A DNA stretch of 56,338 nt from an uncultured bacterium (GCA_905215155.1 CAJMPJ010000021.1:1-56338); one strand, 5' to 3'. Counted from the first letter of the stretch, positions 14,776 through 25,494 are shown. A program made the numbers and translations. Notes: a model not told the origin generated them from the letters alone.

Positions 14776-15546
14776 ATGAAAACAGTTTATAATGACGGAG
14801 AAAATAAAACGGGTCAGATTTCCTTTCCTGACGGGAGCGTTTGTACTTATAAAATTGTACCATCAAACCGTCGTACGATGGCGCTGCAGGTGACAAAAGA
14901 GGGAGAAGTACTGGTCAAGATTCCCCGCTATGTTTCCCTGGCAGCAGGGCAAGGGTTTATTTTAGAAAATAAAGAATGGGTTTATAAACAGGTCAGTAAG
15001 GTACAGAAAAAACTACGGGAAAAGCAAGAATTTTCCTGGAAGAATGGGGCAGTGGTTCTTCTGTTCGGAAAGAATATTCTTCTTTCTGTAATTGCGGACA
15101 CTTCAGCAAGAAACTGTCTGATCAGGAAAACAGACGGCAAAATTACGATTACAGGCCCTTTTGATGAACATAATCGGGAAGCCTATGAATTAGGAGTCAG
15201 GGAGGGAATGAAGCTCTGGTACCGAAAAATTGCAAGGGCCTATCTGGAAGAAAAGACTGCCTGGTGGGCATCGCACATGGGGGTAGCTTATGAAAAAATT
15301 GCCATACGAGATCAGGCTACCCGGTGGGGAAGCTGCAGTACAAGGGGCAATCTGAATTTTAACTGGCGGCTTGTGCTGCTTCCGGCGGAGCTTGCGGATT
15401 ATGTGGTGGTTCATGAACTGGCCCACCGATTGCATATGAATCATTCCAGAGAGTTCTGGAATGTGGTGGGGAGTGTAATCCCGGATTACATGGAAAGAAG
15501 AAAAGAGCTGAAGCTCTGGAGTGAGAAGCTGGATTTGATATACTAA
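14776..15546 (+). CDS. YgjP-like metallohydrolase (WLM/SprT-like zinc metalloprotease)
   Basis: A 256-residue protein of the YgjP/DUF45 family. The zinc-binding motif HELAH is at about residues 213-217, and HSREFW a few residues later supplies the third ligand region. The upstream block RWGSCSTRGNLNFNWRL is the family hallmark. E. coli YgjP is reported to have a hydrolase (UTP pyrophosphatase) activity and related proteins are proteases, so the reaction here is uncertain. The N-terminal region is beta-rich. It ends three bases before the frame that leads into recJ. Confidence 0.85.
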   Translation: MKTVYNDGENKTGQISFPDGSVCTYKIVPSNRRTMALQVTKEGEVLVKIPRYVSLAAGQGFILENKEWVYKQVSKVQKKLREKQEFSWKNGAVVLLFGKNILLSVIADTSARNCLIRKTDGKITITGPFDEHNREAYELGVREGMKLWYRKIARAYLEEKTAWWASHMGVAYEKIAIRDQATRWGSCSTRGNLNFNWRLVLLPAELADYVVVHELAHRLHMNHSREFWNVVGSVIPDYMERRKELKLWSEKLDLIY

Positions 15547-15614
15547 AAATGCAACACGGTAATATGACAAATAAAAAAGCCGGTGCAAACCGGCCGGCAG
15601 GGAGAGAAAGAAAC

Positions 15615-17327
15615 ATGGCAGCAGAGAAATGGATGCTACAGACGAAACGTGCTGATTTTGAAGAAATGGCCAGGTGCCATCACATATCACCGGTTACGGC
15701 CAGAATCATTCGCAACCGGGATGTAATAGGAAGGGATTCTGTGGAAAAATATCTTCATGGTGGGTTAAAGGATCTATACAGTCCCCACCTGTTAAAGGAT
15801 ATGGACGTAACTGTTAAGATCCTGATAGAAAAGATCAGACAGTCAAAGCCGATAAGAATCGTAGGTGACTATGATATTGACGGTGTATGCTCCACCTATC
15901 TTTTATACCGGGCATTGCAGGAAGTGGGGGCTGTTGCAGATTATGAGATTCCGGACCGCATAAAGGATGGGTACGGAATCAACGAGTCCATTATCCGTAC
16001 AGCGGCAGAAGACGGTATTGACACCATTTTGACCTGTGATAACGGGATTGCCGCAACGGCTCAGATCCGTCTGGCAAAGGAATTGGGGCTTACGGTACTG
16101 GTAACGGATCATCACGATATCATGAAGGAAAATGAAAAAGAGATTCTGCCTCCGGCAGATGCCATAATCAACCCCAAGCAAATGCTGTGCTCTTATCCTT
16201 ATCCCGAAATCTGCGGCGGCCTGGTGGCTTACAAGCTGGTCCAGGCCCTTTACGAAGCGTGTTCCATTTCCAAGGATAAATGGCTTGAAATGCTTGAATT
16301 TGCAGCCATTGCTACAGTGGGGGATGTGATGAAGCTGCAGGATGAGAACCGGATCATCGTAAAGGAAGGGCTGAAACGGATCGGACAGACCAAAAGTCTG
16401 GGACTTAGAAAACTCATTGAAAAAAACAATCTCGATCCGGGTGAAATTACCGCCTATCAGATCGGGTTTGTGATCGGTCCCTGCTTAAATGCGGGAGGAC
16501 GGCTTCAGACAGCCAAACTGGCCCTCTCTCTCCTTCTCAGTGAGGATGAGGAAGAAGCGGACCGTATGGCACTGGAGCTGAAGGAACTCAATGACCAGAG
16601 AAAGTCCATGACAAAACAGGGAACACAAGAAGCCGTGGAACAGGTAGAAGAACGTTATAAGGAAGATAAGGTGCTGGTGGTATATTTGCCGGAATGTCAT
16701 GAATCCCTGGCTGGAATCATTGCCGGAAGGCTGAGGGAACATTTTCAGAAGCCGTCGTTTGTATTGACCGATGGAGAGGAAAATGTAAAAGGTTCGGGCC
16801 GTTCCATTGAAAACTATCATATGTTTGATGCATTGGTGGGGGTAAAAGAGCTGCTTTTGAAATTCGGAGGTCATCCTATGGCAGCAGGCTTGTCCCTGAA
16901 AAAGGAAAATGTGGAGGAATTCCGTAAATGTCTGAATGAGCAGGCGTCCCTTCAGGAGGAGGATTTTATCCGCAAAGTGTGGATCGACGTTCCCATGCCG
17001 TTGGAGTACATAAGCGAACCGCTGATTGAAGAACTAAATTTACTGGAACCCTTTGGACAGGGGAATGAAAAGCCCCTGTTTGCCCAAAAGGGCTTATCCA
17101 TACGAAGCGTCAGGGTGCTCGGCAAAAATAGAAATGCAGTAAAATTCTCCCTGGCCACAGAAAAAGGAATGCCAATGGATGCCCTGCTGTTTACAGACGG
17201 TGATTCCTTTCTGGAGGAGTTGGGAAACTGCAGAAAACTTGATGTAATCTATTATCCTGCGGTCAACGAATACAACGGGAATAAGTCTTTGCAGATCATT
17301 ATAAAGAATTATAAGATTCCAAAATGA
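15615..17327 (+). CDS. recJ: Single-stranded-DNA-specific exonuclease RecJ
   Basis: A DHH-family 5'-3' ssDNA exonuclease used in recombination and mismatch repair. The ATG at 15615 (MAAEKWML) is preferred, since GGGAGAGAAAGAAAC precedes it and the 22 residues upstream look non-conserved. The 570-residue protein shows the DHH-domain metal motifs VGDYDIDGVCS, TCDNGI and VTDHHD. The DHHA1 domain follows with GSGRSIENYHMFDAL and GGHPMAAGLS, and then the OB-fold C terminus. The length is typical for the Firmicute form. It has no obvious terminator of its own before the glyA promoter. Confidence 0.92.
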   Translation: MAAEKWMLQTKRADFEEMARCHHISPVTARIIRNRDVIGRDSVEKYLHGGLKDLYSPHLLKDMDVTVKILIEKIRQSKPIRIVGDYDIDGVCSTYLLYRALQEVGAVADYEIPDRIKDGYGINESIIRTAAEDGIDTILTCDNGIAATAQIRLAKELGLTVLVTDHHDIMKENEKEILPPADAIINPKQMLCSYPYPEICGGLVAYKLVQALYEACSISKDKWLEMLEFAAIATVGDVMKLQDENRIIVKEGLKRIGQTKSLGLRKLIEKNNLDPGEITAYQIGFVIGPCLNAGGRLQTAKLALSLLLSEDEEEADRMALELKELNDQRKSMTKQGTQEAVEQVEERYKEDKVLVVYLPECHESLAGIIAGRLREHFQKPSFVLTDGEENVKGSGRSIENYHMFDALVGVKELLLKFGGHPMAAGLSLKKENVEEFRKCLNEQASLQEEDFIRKVWIDVPMPLEYISEPLIEELNLLEPFGQGNEKPLFAQKGLSIRSVRVLGKNRNAVKFSLATEKGMPMDALLFTDGDSFLEELGNCRKLDVIYYPAVNEYNGNKSLQIIIKNYKIPK

Positions 17328-17340
17328 ATGACAGAAAGCC

Positions 17341-17369
17341 TTGACATAATAAAAAAGTAGCTATATAAT
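17341..17369 (+). promoter_or_regulatory. Sigma-A promoter of glyA
   Basis: TTGACA (17341-17346), 17-bp spacer, TATAAT (17364-17369): a perfect consensus promoter about 50 bp before the glyA start. Confidence 0.85.
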
Positions 17370-17421
17370 CGACCAAAATACAAAAGTCACAGTTTTCAAA
17401 AGGAAAAGTGAGGGAATGGAC

Positions 17422-18669
17422 ATGGTAAATGAAGTAATGAAGTTTATTACCGGCTATGATAAGGAAGTCGGAGAGGCAATTGAAAAAGAGTGTGGACGCC
17501 AGAGAAGAAACTTAGAGCTGATCGCATCGGAGAATATTGTTTCAGAACCGGTCATGATGGCAATGGGCACTGTACTTACAAATAAATATGCAGAAGGTTA
17601 TCCTGGAAAACGGTATTATGGCGGTTGTGAAGAGGTGGATGTTGTAGAGACCATCGCCATTGAACGTGCAAAAAAGCTGTTCGGCTGTGATTACGCCAAC
17701 GTTCAGCCTCATTCCGGTGCACAGGCAAATATGGCGGCTTTTCTTGCCATGTTAAAGCCAGGTGAAACGGTTTTGGGGATGAATTTAAACCATGGCGGTC
17801 ATTTGACTCATGGAAGCCCTGTAAACTTTTCCGGTTTGTATTTTAATATTGTACCTTATGGAGTGAATGACCAGGGAATCCTGGATTACGAGGAGATGGA
17901 GCGTCTAGCAATCGAGCATAAGCCAAAGCTGATTGTGGCTGGCGCAAGTGCATATGCGAGAGCCATTGATTTTAAACGGTTCCGTGAGGTGGCAGATAAA
18001 GTCAATGCCTATTTGATGGTGGATATGGCTCATATTGCAGGTCTGGTTGCAGCAGGACTTCATGAAAGTCCCATTCCATATGCAGATGTAGTGACCACCA
18101 CGACCCATAAGACTCTCCGCGGACCAAGAGGAGGACTGATCCTTGCGAACCAGGAGGCTGCTGACAAGTTCAACTTTAATAAAGCGGTGTTTCCGGGAAT
18201 ACAGGGCGGTCCTTTGGAGCACATCATCGCAGGCAAAGCAGTTTGCTTGGGTGAAGCGTTAAAGCCTGAATTCAAGACGTATCAGGAGCAGGTAGTAAAG
18301 AATGCAAAAGCTCTTGCTGCAGCCCTTGTAAAACAGGGATTTAATATTTTAACAGGTGGAACCGACAACCATCTGATGCTGATTGATTTAAAGGGAATGG
18401 AAGTTACGGGTAAGGAGCTTCAGAACCGCTGTGATGAAGTCTATATTACGTTAAATAAGAATGCAGTACCCAATGATCCGAGAAGCCCGTTTGTGACCTC
18501 TGGTGTCCGTATAGGAACTCCAGCCATCACTTCCAGAGGGTTAAAGGAAGAAGATATGGATAAGATTGCAGAGTGTATCTGGCTGGCTGCTACGGATTTT
18601 GAACATAAAGCCGATTACATCAGAAGCGAAGTCACAAAAATCTGTGATAAATATCCGCTGTATGAATAA
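17422..18669 (+). CDS. glyA: Serine hydroxymethyltransferase
   Basis: A PLP enzyme that interconverts serine and glycine with transfer of the one-carbon unit to tetrahydrofolate. The 415-residue protein contains all family blocks: the N-terminal [24 protein letters not shown], the GAQANMA cofactor loop, [12 protein letters not shown], and [14 protein letters not shown] with the Schiff-base Lys near residue 230. Two ATGs are possible. The one at 17422 is favoured because GAGGGA stands eight bases before it, while the ATG at 17416 is too close to that sequence. It is a monocistronic unit with its own consensus promoter and a strong terminator. Confidence 0.96.
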   Translation: MVNEVMKFITGYDKEVGEAIEKECGRQRRNLELIASENIVSEPVMMAMGTVLTNKYAEGYPGKRYYGGCEEVDVVETIAIERAKKLFGCDYANVQPHSGAQANMAAFLAMLKPGETVLGMNLNHGGHLTHGSPVNFSGLYFNIVPYGVNDQGILDYEEMERLAIEHKPKLIVAGASAYARAIDFKRFREVADKVNAYLMVDMAHIAGLVAAGLHESPIPYADVVTTTTHKTLRGPRGGLILANQEAADKFNFNKAVFPGIQGGPLEHIIAGKAVCLGEALKPEFKTYQEQVVKNAKALAAALVKQGFNILTGGTDNHLMLIDLKGMEVTGKELQNRCDEVYITLNKNAVPNDPRSPFVTSGVRIGTPAITSRGLKEEDMDKIAECIWLAATDFEHKADYIRSEVTKICDKYPLYE

Positions 18670-18679
18670 ATGACTGGTT

Positions 18680-18715
18680 GAGGATATCTCTAATGACATT
18701 AGGGATACCCTTTTC
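18680..18715 (+). terminator. Terminator of glyA
   Basis: GGATATCTCTAATG pairs with CATTAGGGATACC, followed by CTTTTCT, 11 bp after the stop codon. Confidence 0.75.
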
Positions 18716-18721
18716 TCAATA

Positions 18722-18755
18722 AAAATGCTGCGCAGAGAATTCTGCGCAGCATTTT
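18722..18755. terminator. Bidirectional terminator between glyA and the DUF1540 gene
   Basis: A 15-bp perfect stem, AAAATGCTGCGCAGA with TCTGCGCAGCATTTT, around GAAT. It has A- and T-runs on both sides and sits between convergent genes. Confidence 0.8.
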
Positions 18756-18778
18756 AGGAGGAAATTAGATTTGGCTGC

Positions 18779-18949
18779 TTATGCCTGGTTTTTGAAAGAC
18801 TCACAATCGGTGCACTCTTTTTGAGTAGGATTCTGCTCATGGGTACCTACCTTGATTCTGTCAAGGGTACAATAGTCTTCTTTTTTTGCGTGATATTCAC
18901 AGTTGTCGATAGAACATTGGATACATTCATTAATCCCGTTTGCTAACAT
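18779..18949 (-). CDS. DUF1540 small cysteine-rich protein
   Basis: The start at 18949 is set by AAGGAGGG eight bases upstream; six further in-frame residues lie above it. The 56-residue protein has six Cys, spaced as in DUF1540 domains (CIQCSIDNCEYH, then a single Cys, then CTDC). This suggests a small metal-binding knuckle. DUF1540 proteins are common in spore-forming clostridia and their function is unknown. It is monocistronic. Confidence 0.8.
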   Translation of the reverse strand: MLANGINECIQCSIDNCEYHAKKEDYCTLDRIKVGTHEQNPTQKECTDCESFKNQA

Positions 18950-19067
18950 AGATAAACCCTCCTTCATTGATTGTTACGTTTATTATTGTAAACGGTTTGG
19001 ACTGAATTATTATGCCAATTTTTTCTTTTAAAAATCGGCATGTTTCAGCCGTTGAAATGAATCAAAA

Positions 19068-19113
19068 AAAAAGAGCCTTGAAGGGTATTATATCTATCTT
19101 CAAAGCTCTTTTT
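19068..19113 (+). terminator. Hairpin in the 371-bp gap before the wall-binding gene
   Basis: AAAAAGAGCCTTGAAG pairs with CTTCAAAGCTCTTTTT. With A- and T-runs it can act on either strand. The gap 18950-19320 holds this, the next hairpin, and no gene I can support. Confidence 0.6.
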
Positions 19114-19269
19114 GATTTGTATTAGGATGGAAGTGCGTTAATATTTTTCATTGTGCTGTTTGCGTTGATTGATTGTATCTTGTATTGTAATGTTCGTTTA
19201 TAACGATATGATAACCGAACTGAGCTGCTTGTAACTGCTGTTTATTATACTTGTATTGCTTCATGATAG

Positions 19270-19307
19270 AGGCTGCTGTTACTGTGTTTTTTGTGGCAGC
19301 AGCCTTT
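19270..19307. terminator. Hairpin 3' of the wall-binding-repeat gene
   Basis: GGCTGCTG pairs with CAGCAGCC just beyond the 3' end of the minus-strand gene. The T-run lies on the plus strand side, so its use for the minus-strand gene is uncertain. Confidence 0.45.
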
Positions 19308-19320
19308 TCTCATAGATGTA

Positions 19321-20745
19321 TTACTTTAATTTGTCGTATCCGGACTCTTTGATGGTTCCGTCACTGTTTGTCTTGTAGTATTTGTCATCTCCGTCTTTGA
19401 TGTTTGACTTGTTCTTTGCAAGTTTGCCGGAGGTTGATACCAGATATTCTTTGCCGTCGAATTCAACTACTTTGTATTTCTCATCCTTGTCAGCCTTTAA
19501 CATACGGCCCTGAATGTAGATGCTGTCATCGTAGATTCCGTTGTAGCCGGCACCCTTGTTGCTTCCGGATTTACGGAAGTTAAAGGTGTAATTTTCGCCG
19601 TCAAGATCAATGGTGGTTTTGCCGGTAGCCATAACGCCCTCTTTTGGAGAGTTACCGAAATAGTAAACAGAAGCGGTGTCATCTGCCGTTGGGAATTCAT
19701 CCTCTGTCTCAATCTCATCGTAAGAATCAATCTTTCTGTTGGAATCGAAGGTCAGTTTGTAAAGACCGTGAAGCATTTCGCCCTTTTCATTGAATCCGTA
19801 TCTTAAACCATTGATGGATTTGATCTGGCTGGTGATTAAATCTCCGTTGTTATTTGCATAGAACCAGTACTCGTCGCCGTTTTCGTAAGCTTCCTGATCA
19901 ACGTTTTCGCTTGGAATGGTCTTAAACCAGCCTTTTGCCAGCCAGGACTGCTCTGGAAGGTTGTAATACTGGTTTGGATTGCTTGCTGATGCAACAGATG
20001 CTTTTTCATACCATTCGGATTCAGCGGCACCATTTTCATCAAACCGGTATTTCTTTCCGTTAATGGTTTTTGTAGTATCCTTCAGCTTTTTACCATTGGC
20101 TCCGAAGTAGAACCAGTAGGTGCCGTCGAAGTTATCTTTGGTATTGTCGTCATCGACTACTTCAAGTAACTTCCATGCGCCGCTTGTTTTAGCGCCGTCT
20201 GTAGAATCACCTAAGTAGTAGAGTCCCTCCTTCCAGGCATCATCGCCGGTAACACGGGTAGAATCCTCGTTTACCCAGCCATAGAGCATTTTGCCTTCTG
20301 AATCGAATGCATAGTCATGAACTTCTCCGTTTGCGATCTTAATGGATTTAAAGGAAGTTTTTCCGGAATTACCAGCCTTATAAGCTCTTCCGTTGCTGCC
20401 GAAGTAGTACCAGAATGTGTCCTGGCCGTCTTCGTCATCGCTGTCGTCCACGGTGATTTCACGCCATTCGTTGCTGACCATAGCACCTACGGAGTTTACA
20501 TAGTAATAGTTATCATCAGATTCGATCAGGCTGCTGGTTACCATCTGGCCATCGGAATCTAAGTAGAACCAGTTATCTCCGGATTTTCTCCAGGAATCGG
20601 TTATCTGATCCCCATCGTTATCATAATACACCCAGGAGTTGTTCTCCTCGGTCCAGCCTTGAGCTGCAAACGATGTCATTGAGGCACCTATGGTAAAAAG
20701 CGCCGCTGCGCAGGGAACAATCCATTTCATGTTCTGTTTTCTCAT
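19321..20745 (-). CDS. Secreted cell-wall-binding-repeat (choline-binding-like) protein
   Basis: This 474-residue protein has a signal peptide: basic MRKQNMK, a hydrophobic core, and cleavage likely after SFAA near residue 28. The rest consists of aromatic/glycine CW-binding repeats of about 20 residues (for example WVYYDNDGDQITDSW and NWFYLDSDGQMVTSS). They are interrupted by longer acidic insertions rich in Asp and Glu. No catalytic domain (amidase, lysozyme, glucosyltransferase) is visible, so it is a pure binding or surface-layer protein. The repeats usually bind choline-substituted or other wall polymers, but the ligand here is not known. AAAGGAGA precedes the ATG. The gene is monocistronic with a possible promoter at 20806-20834. 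Confidence 0.82.
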   Translation of the reverse strand: MRKQNMKWIVPCAAALFTIGASMTSFAAQGWTEENNSWVYYDNDGDQITDSWRKSGDNWFYLDSDGQMVTSSLIESDDNYYYVNSVGAMVSNEWREITVDDSDDEDGQDTFWYYFGSNGRAYKAGNSGKTSFKSIKIANGEVHDYAFDSEGKMLYGWVNEDSTRVTGDDAWKEGLYYLGDSTDGAKTSGAWKLLEVVDDDNTKDNFDGTYWFYFGANGKKLKDTTKTINGKKYRFDENGAAESEWYEKASVASASNPNQYYNLPEQSWLAKGWFKTIPSENVDQEAYENGDEYWFYANNNGDLITSQIKSINGLRYGFNEKGEMLHGLYKLTFDSNRKIDSYDEIETEDEFPTADDTASVYYFGNSPKEGVMATGKTTIDLDGENYTFNFRKSGSNKGAGYNGIYDDSIYIQGRMLKADKDEKYKVVEFDGKEYLVSTSGKLAKNKSNIKDGDDKYYKTNSDGTIKESGYDKLK

Positions 20746-20805
20746 TGTAATCTCCTTTCATAACTCCTGTTTTGTTTAACCAGCGTGTTCCGCTGTTGGT
20801 GTGAC

Positions 20806-20834
20806 TTTAAACCATGGAGCAGGTCCAAGGTCAA
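20806..20834 (-). promoter_or_regulatory. Possible promoter of the wall-binding gene
   Basis: TTGACC, 17 bp, TTTAAA on the minus strand, 60 bp upstream of the start. The -10 is weak. The rest of the 318-bp gap 20746-21063 is AT-rich and holds the terminator of the activase gene. Confidence 0.35.
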
Positions 20835-21011
20835 GCCATGTAAAAAAGGCGTAAGAATGTGTAAGAAATGTGATAATATTTAATACTTTTGTAATATTTC
20901 CGAATAATGGTAATATGCAAATGGAGAAAAAAATAAGAAAATGCCCATAATATGGGGAGAAAAGCCGATTAATAGACCTGTAATTGATAGAACGGATTGG
21001 AAAATAAAAGA

Positions 21012-21039
21012 AAAAAAGCAGGAAAACCTGCCTTTTTTC
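21012..21039 (-). terminator. Terminator of the activase gene
   Basis: GCAGG-AAAA-CCTGC hairpin with long A- and T-runs on both sides, 25 bp after the activase stop codon on the minus strand. Confidence 0.8.
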
Positions 21040-21063
21040 TATAGAAAACTTCATATTCATTCT

Positions 21064-24000
21064 TTAATGACTGCCTTGTACAGAGGTCTGGTCTTTTTGC
21101 AGATTTTTCTGTGCCGTTGACAGCATCAGTTTAATACGGTTTAACTGGTTTACCTCGCTGGCACCAGGGTCATAGTCCACAGCGATGATATTGGAATCCG
21201 GATAAGATTTCCGCAGTTCCTTGATGACGCCCTTGCCCACGATGTGGTTTGGAAGACAGCCAAAAGGCTGAGTGCAGACAATGTTATTGGTACCGGTATG
21301 GATTAACTCCAGCATTTCACCGGTTAAGAACCAGCCTTCCCCCGTCTGATTCCCAATGGAAACGAAATCCTTGGCCATATCTGCCAGGTTTCCGATGTGG
21401 GAAGGAGCGGTGAAGTGTCTGCTCTTTGTCAGTTCCCGCTTTGCTGTCTTTCGGAAGAATTCGAGCAGAGAGATTGCCATATTGGAGAGAGTGGCGGTTT
21501 TTTTCGCTCCGCCAAGGTTCTCTGCTTTAAAGTTATTATTATAGAAGCAGTACAAAAGGAAATCCATCAGATCCGGCATCACTGCTTCCGCACCTTCTGC
21601 CTCTAAAAGTTCCACGATATGGTTGTTTGCCAATGGAGAGAACTTCACCAGGATCTCGCCGACCACCCCGACCTTCGGCTTTTGGATGTCGTTGCGTTCC
21701 AGATTGTCAAAATCCTTGATGATGCCCCTGATATTACGGGAAAATGTAATCATATCCGGTGATTTTTTCGATAAAGATTCGATGCACCGGTTTTTCCATT
21801 TCTCATGAAGCGCATTGGCGGAACCGGGAATCTTTTCATAAGGACGGGTGGCGTAGAGCACTCTCATAAATACGTCTCCGTAAACCACACCCTGCATCGC
21901 TTTTGTCAGCATAGGAAGTGTGATCTTAAAGCCCGGATTGGTCTCCATGTTATTGGCATTGACCGAGATCACAGGAACCTGGCCCATGCCTGCCTTCTCA
22001 AGAGCTCTTCTTATGAATCCGATATAGTTGGAAGCACGGCAGCCCCCTCCGGTCTGGCTCATGAATACGGCAGTATGGTCTAAATCGTATTTGCCAGAAA
22101 GGAGCGCATCCATAATCTGTCCTACAACGATGAGAGAGGGATAGCAGGCGTCATTGTTTACATATTTCAGTCCTGTATCAACGGCGGTCCGGTTGTGATT
22201 CTGCAGGACCTCGATCTTGTAGCCGAATGTACGGATCGCAGGTTCAATCAAGTCAAAATGAATCGGTGACATCTGCGGACAGAGAATGGTATAATCCTGT
22301 TTCATCTCTTTGGTAAACATCACCCGGTGATAAGCACTTGATACGACGTTTTGCTCAAAGTGCTCTTTGTCCCGTACCTTTAGTGCCGCAATCAGGGAAC
22401 GGATACGGATTCTGGCCGCTCCCAGGTTGTTGACTTCGTCGATCTTTAAAACCGTATAAATCTTGCCGGATCCGGTAAGGATATCACTAACCTGGTCTGT
22501 CGTTACGGCATCCAGACCGCAGCCAAAGGAAGTGAGCTGAATCATATCCAGATTCCGCTCCCGTTTCACGAGAGTGGCTGCTTTGTAGAGTCTTGTATGA
22601 TACATCCACTGGTCTGTGACCACCATAGGCCGTTCGATCTCTGCAAGATGGGAGACCGAGTCCTCCGTGAGAACTGCAAAACCAAAGGAGGCAATGAGTT
22701 CCGGAATGCCGTGGTTGATCTCCGGATCAACGTGGTAAGGACGGCCCGCCAGTACGATCCCATGACGGTCGTTCTCCTTGAGCCATAATAAGGTTTCCTC
22801 TCCCTTTTTCTCTATGTCGGCGCGGGAAGCCATAAGCTCTTCCCAGGCGGCGTGAGCCGCGGCGGTAATTTCGGAGGCAGGGATTTTAAATTCGTTTTTA
22901 AATACTTCAACCAGACGGGAGGTTAATACCTCTTCGTTGGTAAATGCCATAAATGGGTTTAAAAACCGTACGTTCTCTGTCTGGATCCCCTCCACGTTGT
23001 TTTTGATATTTTCCGCATAAGAGGTGACGATGGGACAGTTAAAATGGTTTCCTGCATCAGGCGTTTCATTTCTTTCATAAGGGATGCAGGGATAAAAAAT
23101 AGTTTTGATTCCTTCCCGGATCAGCCATTCCACGTGACCGTGGGCAATCTTGGCCGGATAGCATTCGGATTCGCTTGGAATGGATTCAATGCCCAGTTCA
23201 TAAATCTTTCTGGTGGACTGGGGGGAGAGAATGGTGCGGAATTTTAACGTTTTAAAGAAAACAGCCCAGAAGGGGTAATTTTCATAAAGGTTCAAAACTC
23301 TCGGGATACCGATGGTGCCCCGCTCCGCAGCAGCCTCATCCAAAGGCTCATAGTCAAACGTTCGGTGATATTTGTAATCAAAAAGATTCGGAACATCACT
23401 GGAGGCTTTCTCTTTTCCAAGCCCCCGCTCACAGCGGTTGCCGGAAATAAATTTACGTCCGCCGTCAAAACGGTTTACCGTAAGAACACAGTTGTTGGTG
23501 CATTTTCTGCATCGGGTCATGGAAGTCTCATAGTGAAGATTCAAAATTTCATCAAGGCTAAGCATGGTGGTCTTTGCAGACGCTTCATAGCGCTCCCGTG
23601 CGATCAGTGCGGCACCGAATGCCCCCATAATGCCTGCAATGTCCGGACGGACTGCCTGGCAGCCGGAGATCTTTTCAAAGCTCCGGAGTACTGCGTTGTT
23701 ATAAAAAGTACCGCCCTGAACCACCACGTGCTTCCCTAAATCAGAAGCACTTGTAATTTTTATTACTTTAAATAAGGCATTCTTAATAACGGAATATGCA
23801 AGACCGGCAGAAATATCAGAAACCGGTGCCCCTTCCTTTTGGGCCTGTTTTACATTGGAGTTCATAAATACCGTACATCTGGTTCCAAGATCCGTTGGGT
23901 TTTCTGCAAAAATTGCTTCCTCTGCAAAATCCTCCACCTTATAATTCAGGGAATTGGCAAAGGTTTCGATAAAGGAGCCGCAGCCGGCAGAACAGGCTTC

Positions 24001-25329
24001 GTTTAACTGAACGCTGTCAACGGTGCCGTTTTTGATGCGTATGCACTTCATATCCTGGCCGCCGATGTCCAGAATGCAGTCTACCTCCGGTTCAAAAAAG
24101 GAGGCTGCATAATAGTGGGAAATGGTCTCCACTTCTCCTTCATCAAGAAGAAAGGCTGCCTTTAATAAGGCTTCCCCGTAGCCGGTGGAACAGGACCATA
24201 CGATCTCACTGTCCTCAGTAAGCTGTTCTTTGATCTCTTTCATCGCCTGGGTGGCTGTTGCCAGAGGACTTCCGTTGTTGCTGCTGTAGAATTTATAAAG
24301 CAGAGTTCCGTCTTCGCCTACGAGGGCGACTTTGGTTGTGGTGGAGCCTGCATCGATTCCTAAAAAGCACTTTCCGTGATAGGAAGACAGATCCCCTTTT
24401 TTCACGGTGTGTTTGCTGTGGCGGGTGATAAATTCATCAAAATCCGCCTGATCTTTAAACAGAGGCTCCATACGCTTTACTTCAAATTCCATGCGGATTC
24501 CGGAAGATAAACGGGAGATCATTTCCTCCAGAGAGAGGGTAGCATCGGTGGCATCCACTGCATTCATTGCCGCACCGATGGCAGCAAAAAGATGGGAGTG
24601 TTCCGGTGCGATGATCTCATCTCCGGATAAATGAAGGGTACGGATAAAGGCTTTTTTCAGTTCCGGAAGAAAATGCAAGGGGCCTCCCAGGAAGGCAACG
24701 TGGCCTCTGATGGGCTTTCCGCAAGCCAGTCCGCTGATGGTCTGGTTTACAACTGCCTGAAAGATAGAAGCCGCAAGATCTTCTCTGGTAGCCCCTTCGT
24801 TGATGAGTGGCTGAATGTCCGTTTTAGCGAAAACGCCGCAGCGGGCAGCAATTGGATAAATGGCTTTATAGTTGACTGCATATTCGTTAAGGCCAGCAGC
24901 GTCGGTCTGTAAAAGAGCCGCCATCTGGTCAATGAAAGAACCGGTTCCTCCGGCACAGATGCCGTTCATACGCTGGTCAATGCCGCCGGTGAAGTAAATA
25001 ATTTTTGCATCTTCTCCGCCAAGTTCGATTGCCACGTCCGTATGTGGGGCATAATCCTTAAGGGAAGTGGCAACTGCCACGACCTCCTGGACAAAGGGGA
25101 CTTTTAAATGCTTGGATAAGGTCAGTCCTCCGGAACCTGTAATGCCCGGACGTAAATCCATAGGGCCAAGTTTATCAAAGGCCTTTTTTAAAAGGCCCGC
25201 AAGTGTTTCCTGTATGTTAGCAAAATGCCGTTCATAATCAGAAAATAATAATTCATTTTTTTCATTTAGTATTGCAATTTTAACAGTAGTGGAACCGATA
25301 TCGATTCCTAATGTGTTGTATGTACTCAT
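21064..25329 (-). CDS. Giant acyl-CoA dehydratase activase-related protein (double BadF/HgdC ATPase + DUF2229 + HgdB-like)
   Basis: The frame is open to 25383 (1,439 residues); I favour the ATG at 25329 ([12 protein letters not shown]). In numbering from 25383, the first ASKHA ATPase (about 24-290) begins [10 protein letters not shown] and has Cys143 (CAGGTGSF) and Cys182 (RCGVF). The second (about 333-600) begins [10 protein letters not shown] and has CSAGCGSF and RCTVF. So both halves keep the two cysteines that bridge a [4Fe-4S] cluster in the 2-hydroxyglutaryl-CoA dehydratase activator. A Cys-rich knuckle (RCRKCTNNC...RCERG) follows, then a DUF2229 region and an HgdB-like C-terminal domain. 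Activators inject electrons into dehydratases using ATP. No dehydratase genes are adjacent, so the target is unknown. Confidence 0.85.
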   Translation of the reverse strand: MSTYNTLGIDIGSTTVKIAILNEKNELLFSDYERHFANIQETLAGLLKKAFDKLGPMDLRPGITGSGGLTLSKHLKVPFVQEVVAVATSLKDYAPHTDVAIELGGEDAKIIYFTGGIDQRMNGICAGGTGSFIDQMAALLQTDAAGLNEYAVNYKAIYPIAARCGVFAKTDIQPLINEGATREDLAASIFQAVVNQTISGLACGKPIRGHVAFLGGPLHFLPELKKAFIRTLHLSGDEIIAPEHSHLFAAIGAAMNAVDATDATLSLEEMISRLSSGIRMEFEVKRMEPLFKDQADFDEFITRHSKHTVKKGDLSSYHGKCFLGIDAGSTTTKVALVGEDGTLLYKFYSSNNGSPLATATQAMKEIKEQLTEDSEIVWSCSTGYGEALLKAAFLLDEGEVETISHYYAASFFEPEVDCILDIGGQDMKCIRIKNGTVDSVQLNEACSAGCGSFIETFANSLNYKVEDFAEEAIFAENPTDLGTRCTVFMNSNVKQAQKEGAPVSDISAGLAYSVIKNALFKVIKITSASDLGKHVVVQGGTFYNNAVLRSFEKISGCQAVRPDIAGIMGAFGAALIARERYEASAKTTMLSLDEILNLHYETSMTRCRKCTNNCVLTVNRFDGGRKFISGNRCERGLGKEKASSDVPNLFDYKYHRTFDYEPLDEAAAERGTIGIPRVLNLYENYPFWAVFFKTLKFRTILSPQSTRKIYELGIESIPSESECYPAKIAHGHVEWLIREGIKTIFYPCIPYERNETPDAGNHFNCPIVTSYAENIKNNVEGIQTENVRFLNPFMAFTNEEVLTSRLVEVFKNEFKIPASEITAAAHAAWEELMASRADIEKKGEETLLWLKENDRHGIVLAGRPYHVDPEINHGIPELIASFGFAVLTEDSVSHLAEIERPMVVTDQWMYHTRLYKAATLVKRERNLDMIQLTSFGCGLDAVTTDQVSDILTGSGKIYTVLKIDEVNNLGAARIRIRSLIAALKVRDKEHFEQNVVSSAYHRVMFTKEMKQDYTILCPQMSPIHFDLIEPAIRTFGYKIEVLQNHNRTAVDTGLKYVNNDACYPSLIVVGQIMDALLSGKYDLDHTAVFMSQTGGGCRASNYIGFIRRALEKAGMGQVPVISVNANNMETNPGFKITLPMLTKAMQGVVYGDVFMRVLYATRPYEKIPGSANALHEKWKNRCIESLSKKSPDMITFSRNIRGIIKDFDNLERNDIQKPKVGVVGEILVKFSPLANNHIVELLEAEGAEAVMPDLMDFLLYCFYNNNFKAENLGGAKKTATLSNMAISLLEFFRKTAKRELTKSRHFTAPSHIGNLADMAKDFVSIGNQTGEGWFLTGEMLELIHTGTNNIVCTQPFGCLPNHIVGKGVIKELRKSYPDSNIIAVDYDPGASEVNQLNRIKLMLSTAQKNLQKDQTSVQGSH

Positions 25330-25494
25330 ATGTGCGGGGGTATCCCCTGCCTCCTTTTGTGTAGAAGTAAGTTGCTGGCTCACCGAACATCAGTTTAACA
25401 TAAAATAAGAAATATTACAATTGTCATAACATGCTAAATTAATGTTAAATCTAGCAAAATTTGTTTAAGTTCACAAAATCAGGTACCATTTTGT

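Noticed and set aside
23365..23739. Long plus-strand frames inside the activase gene
   Set aside because: They are shadows of a well-supported minus-strand gene, with no motifs or RBS.
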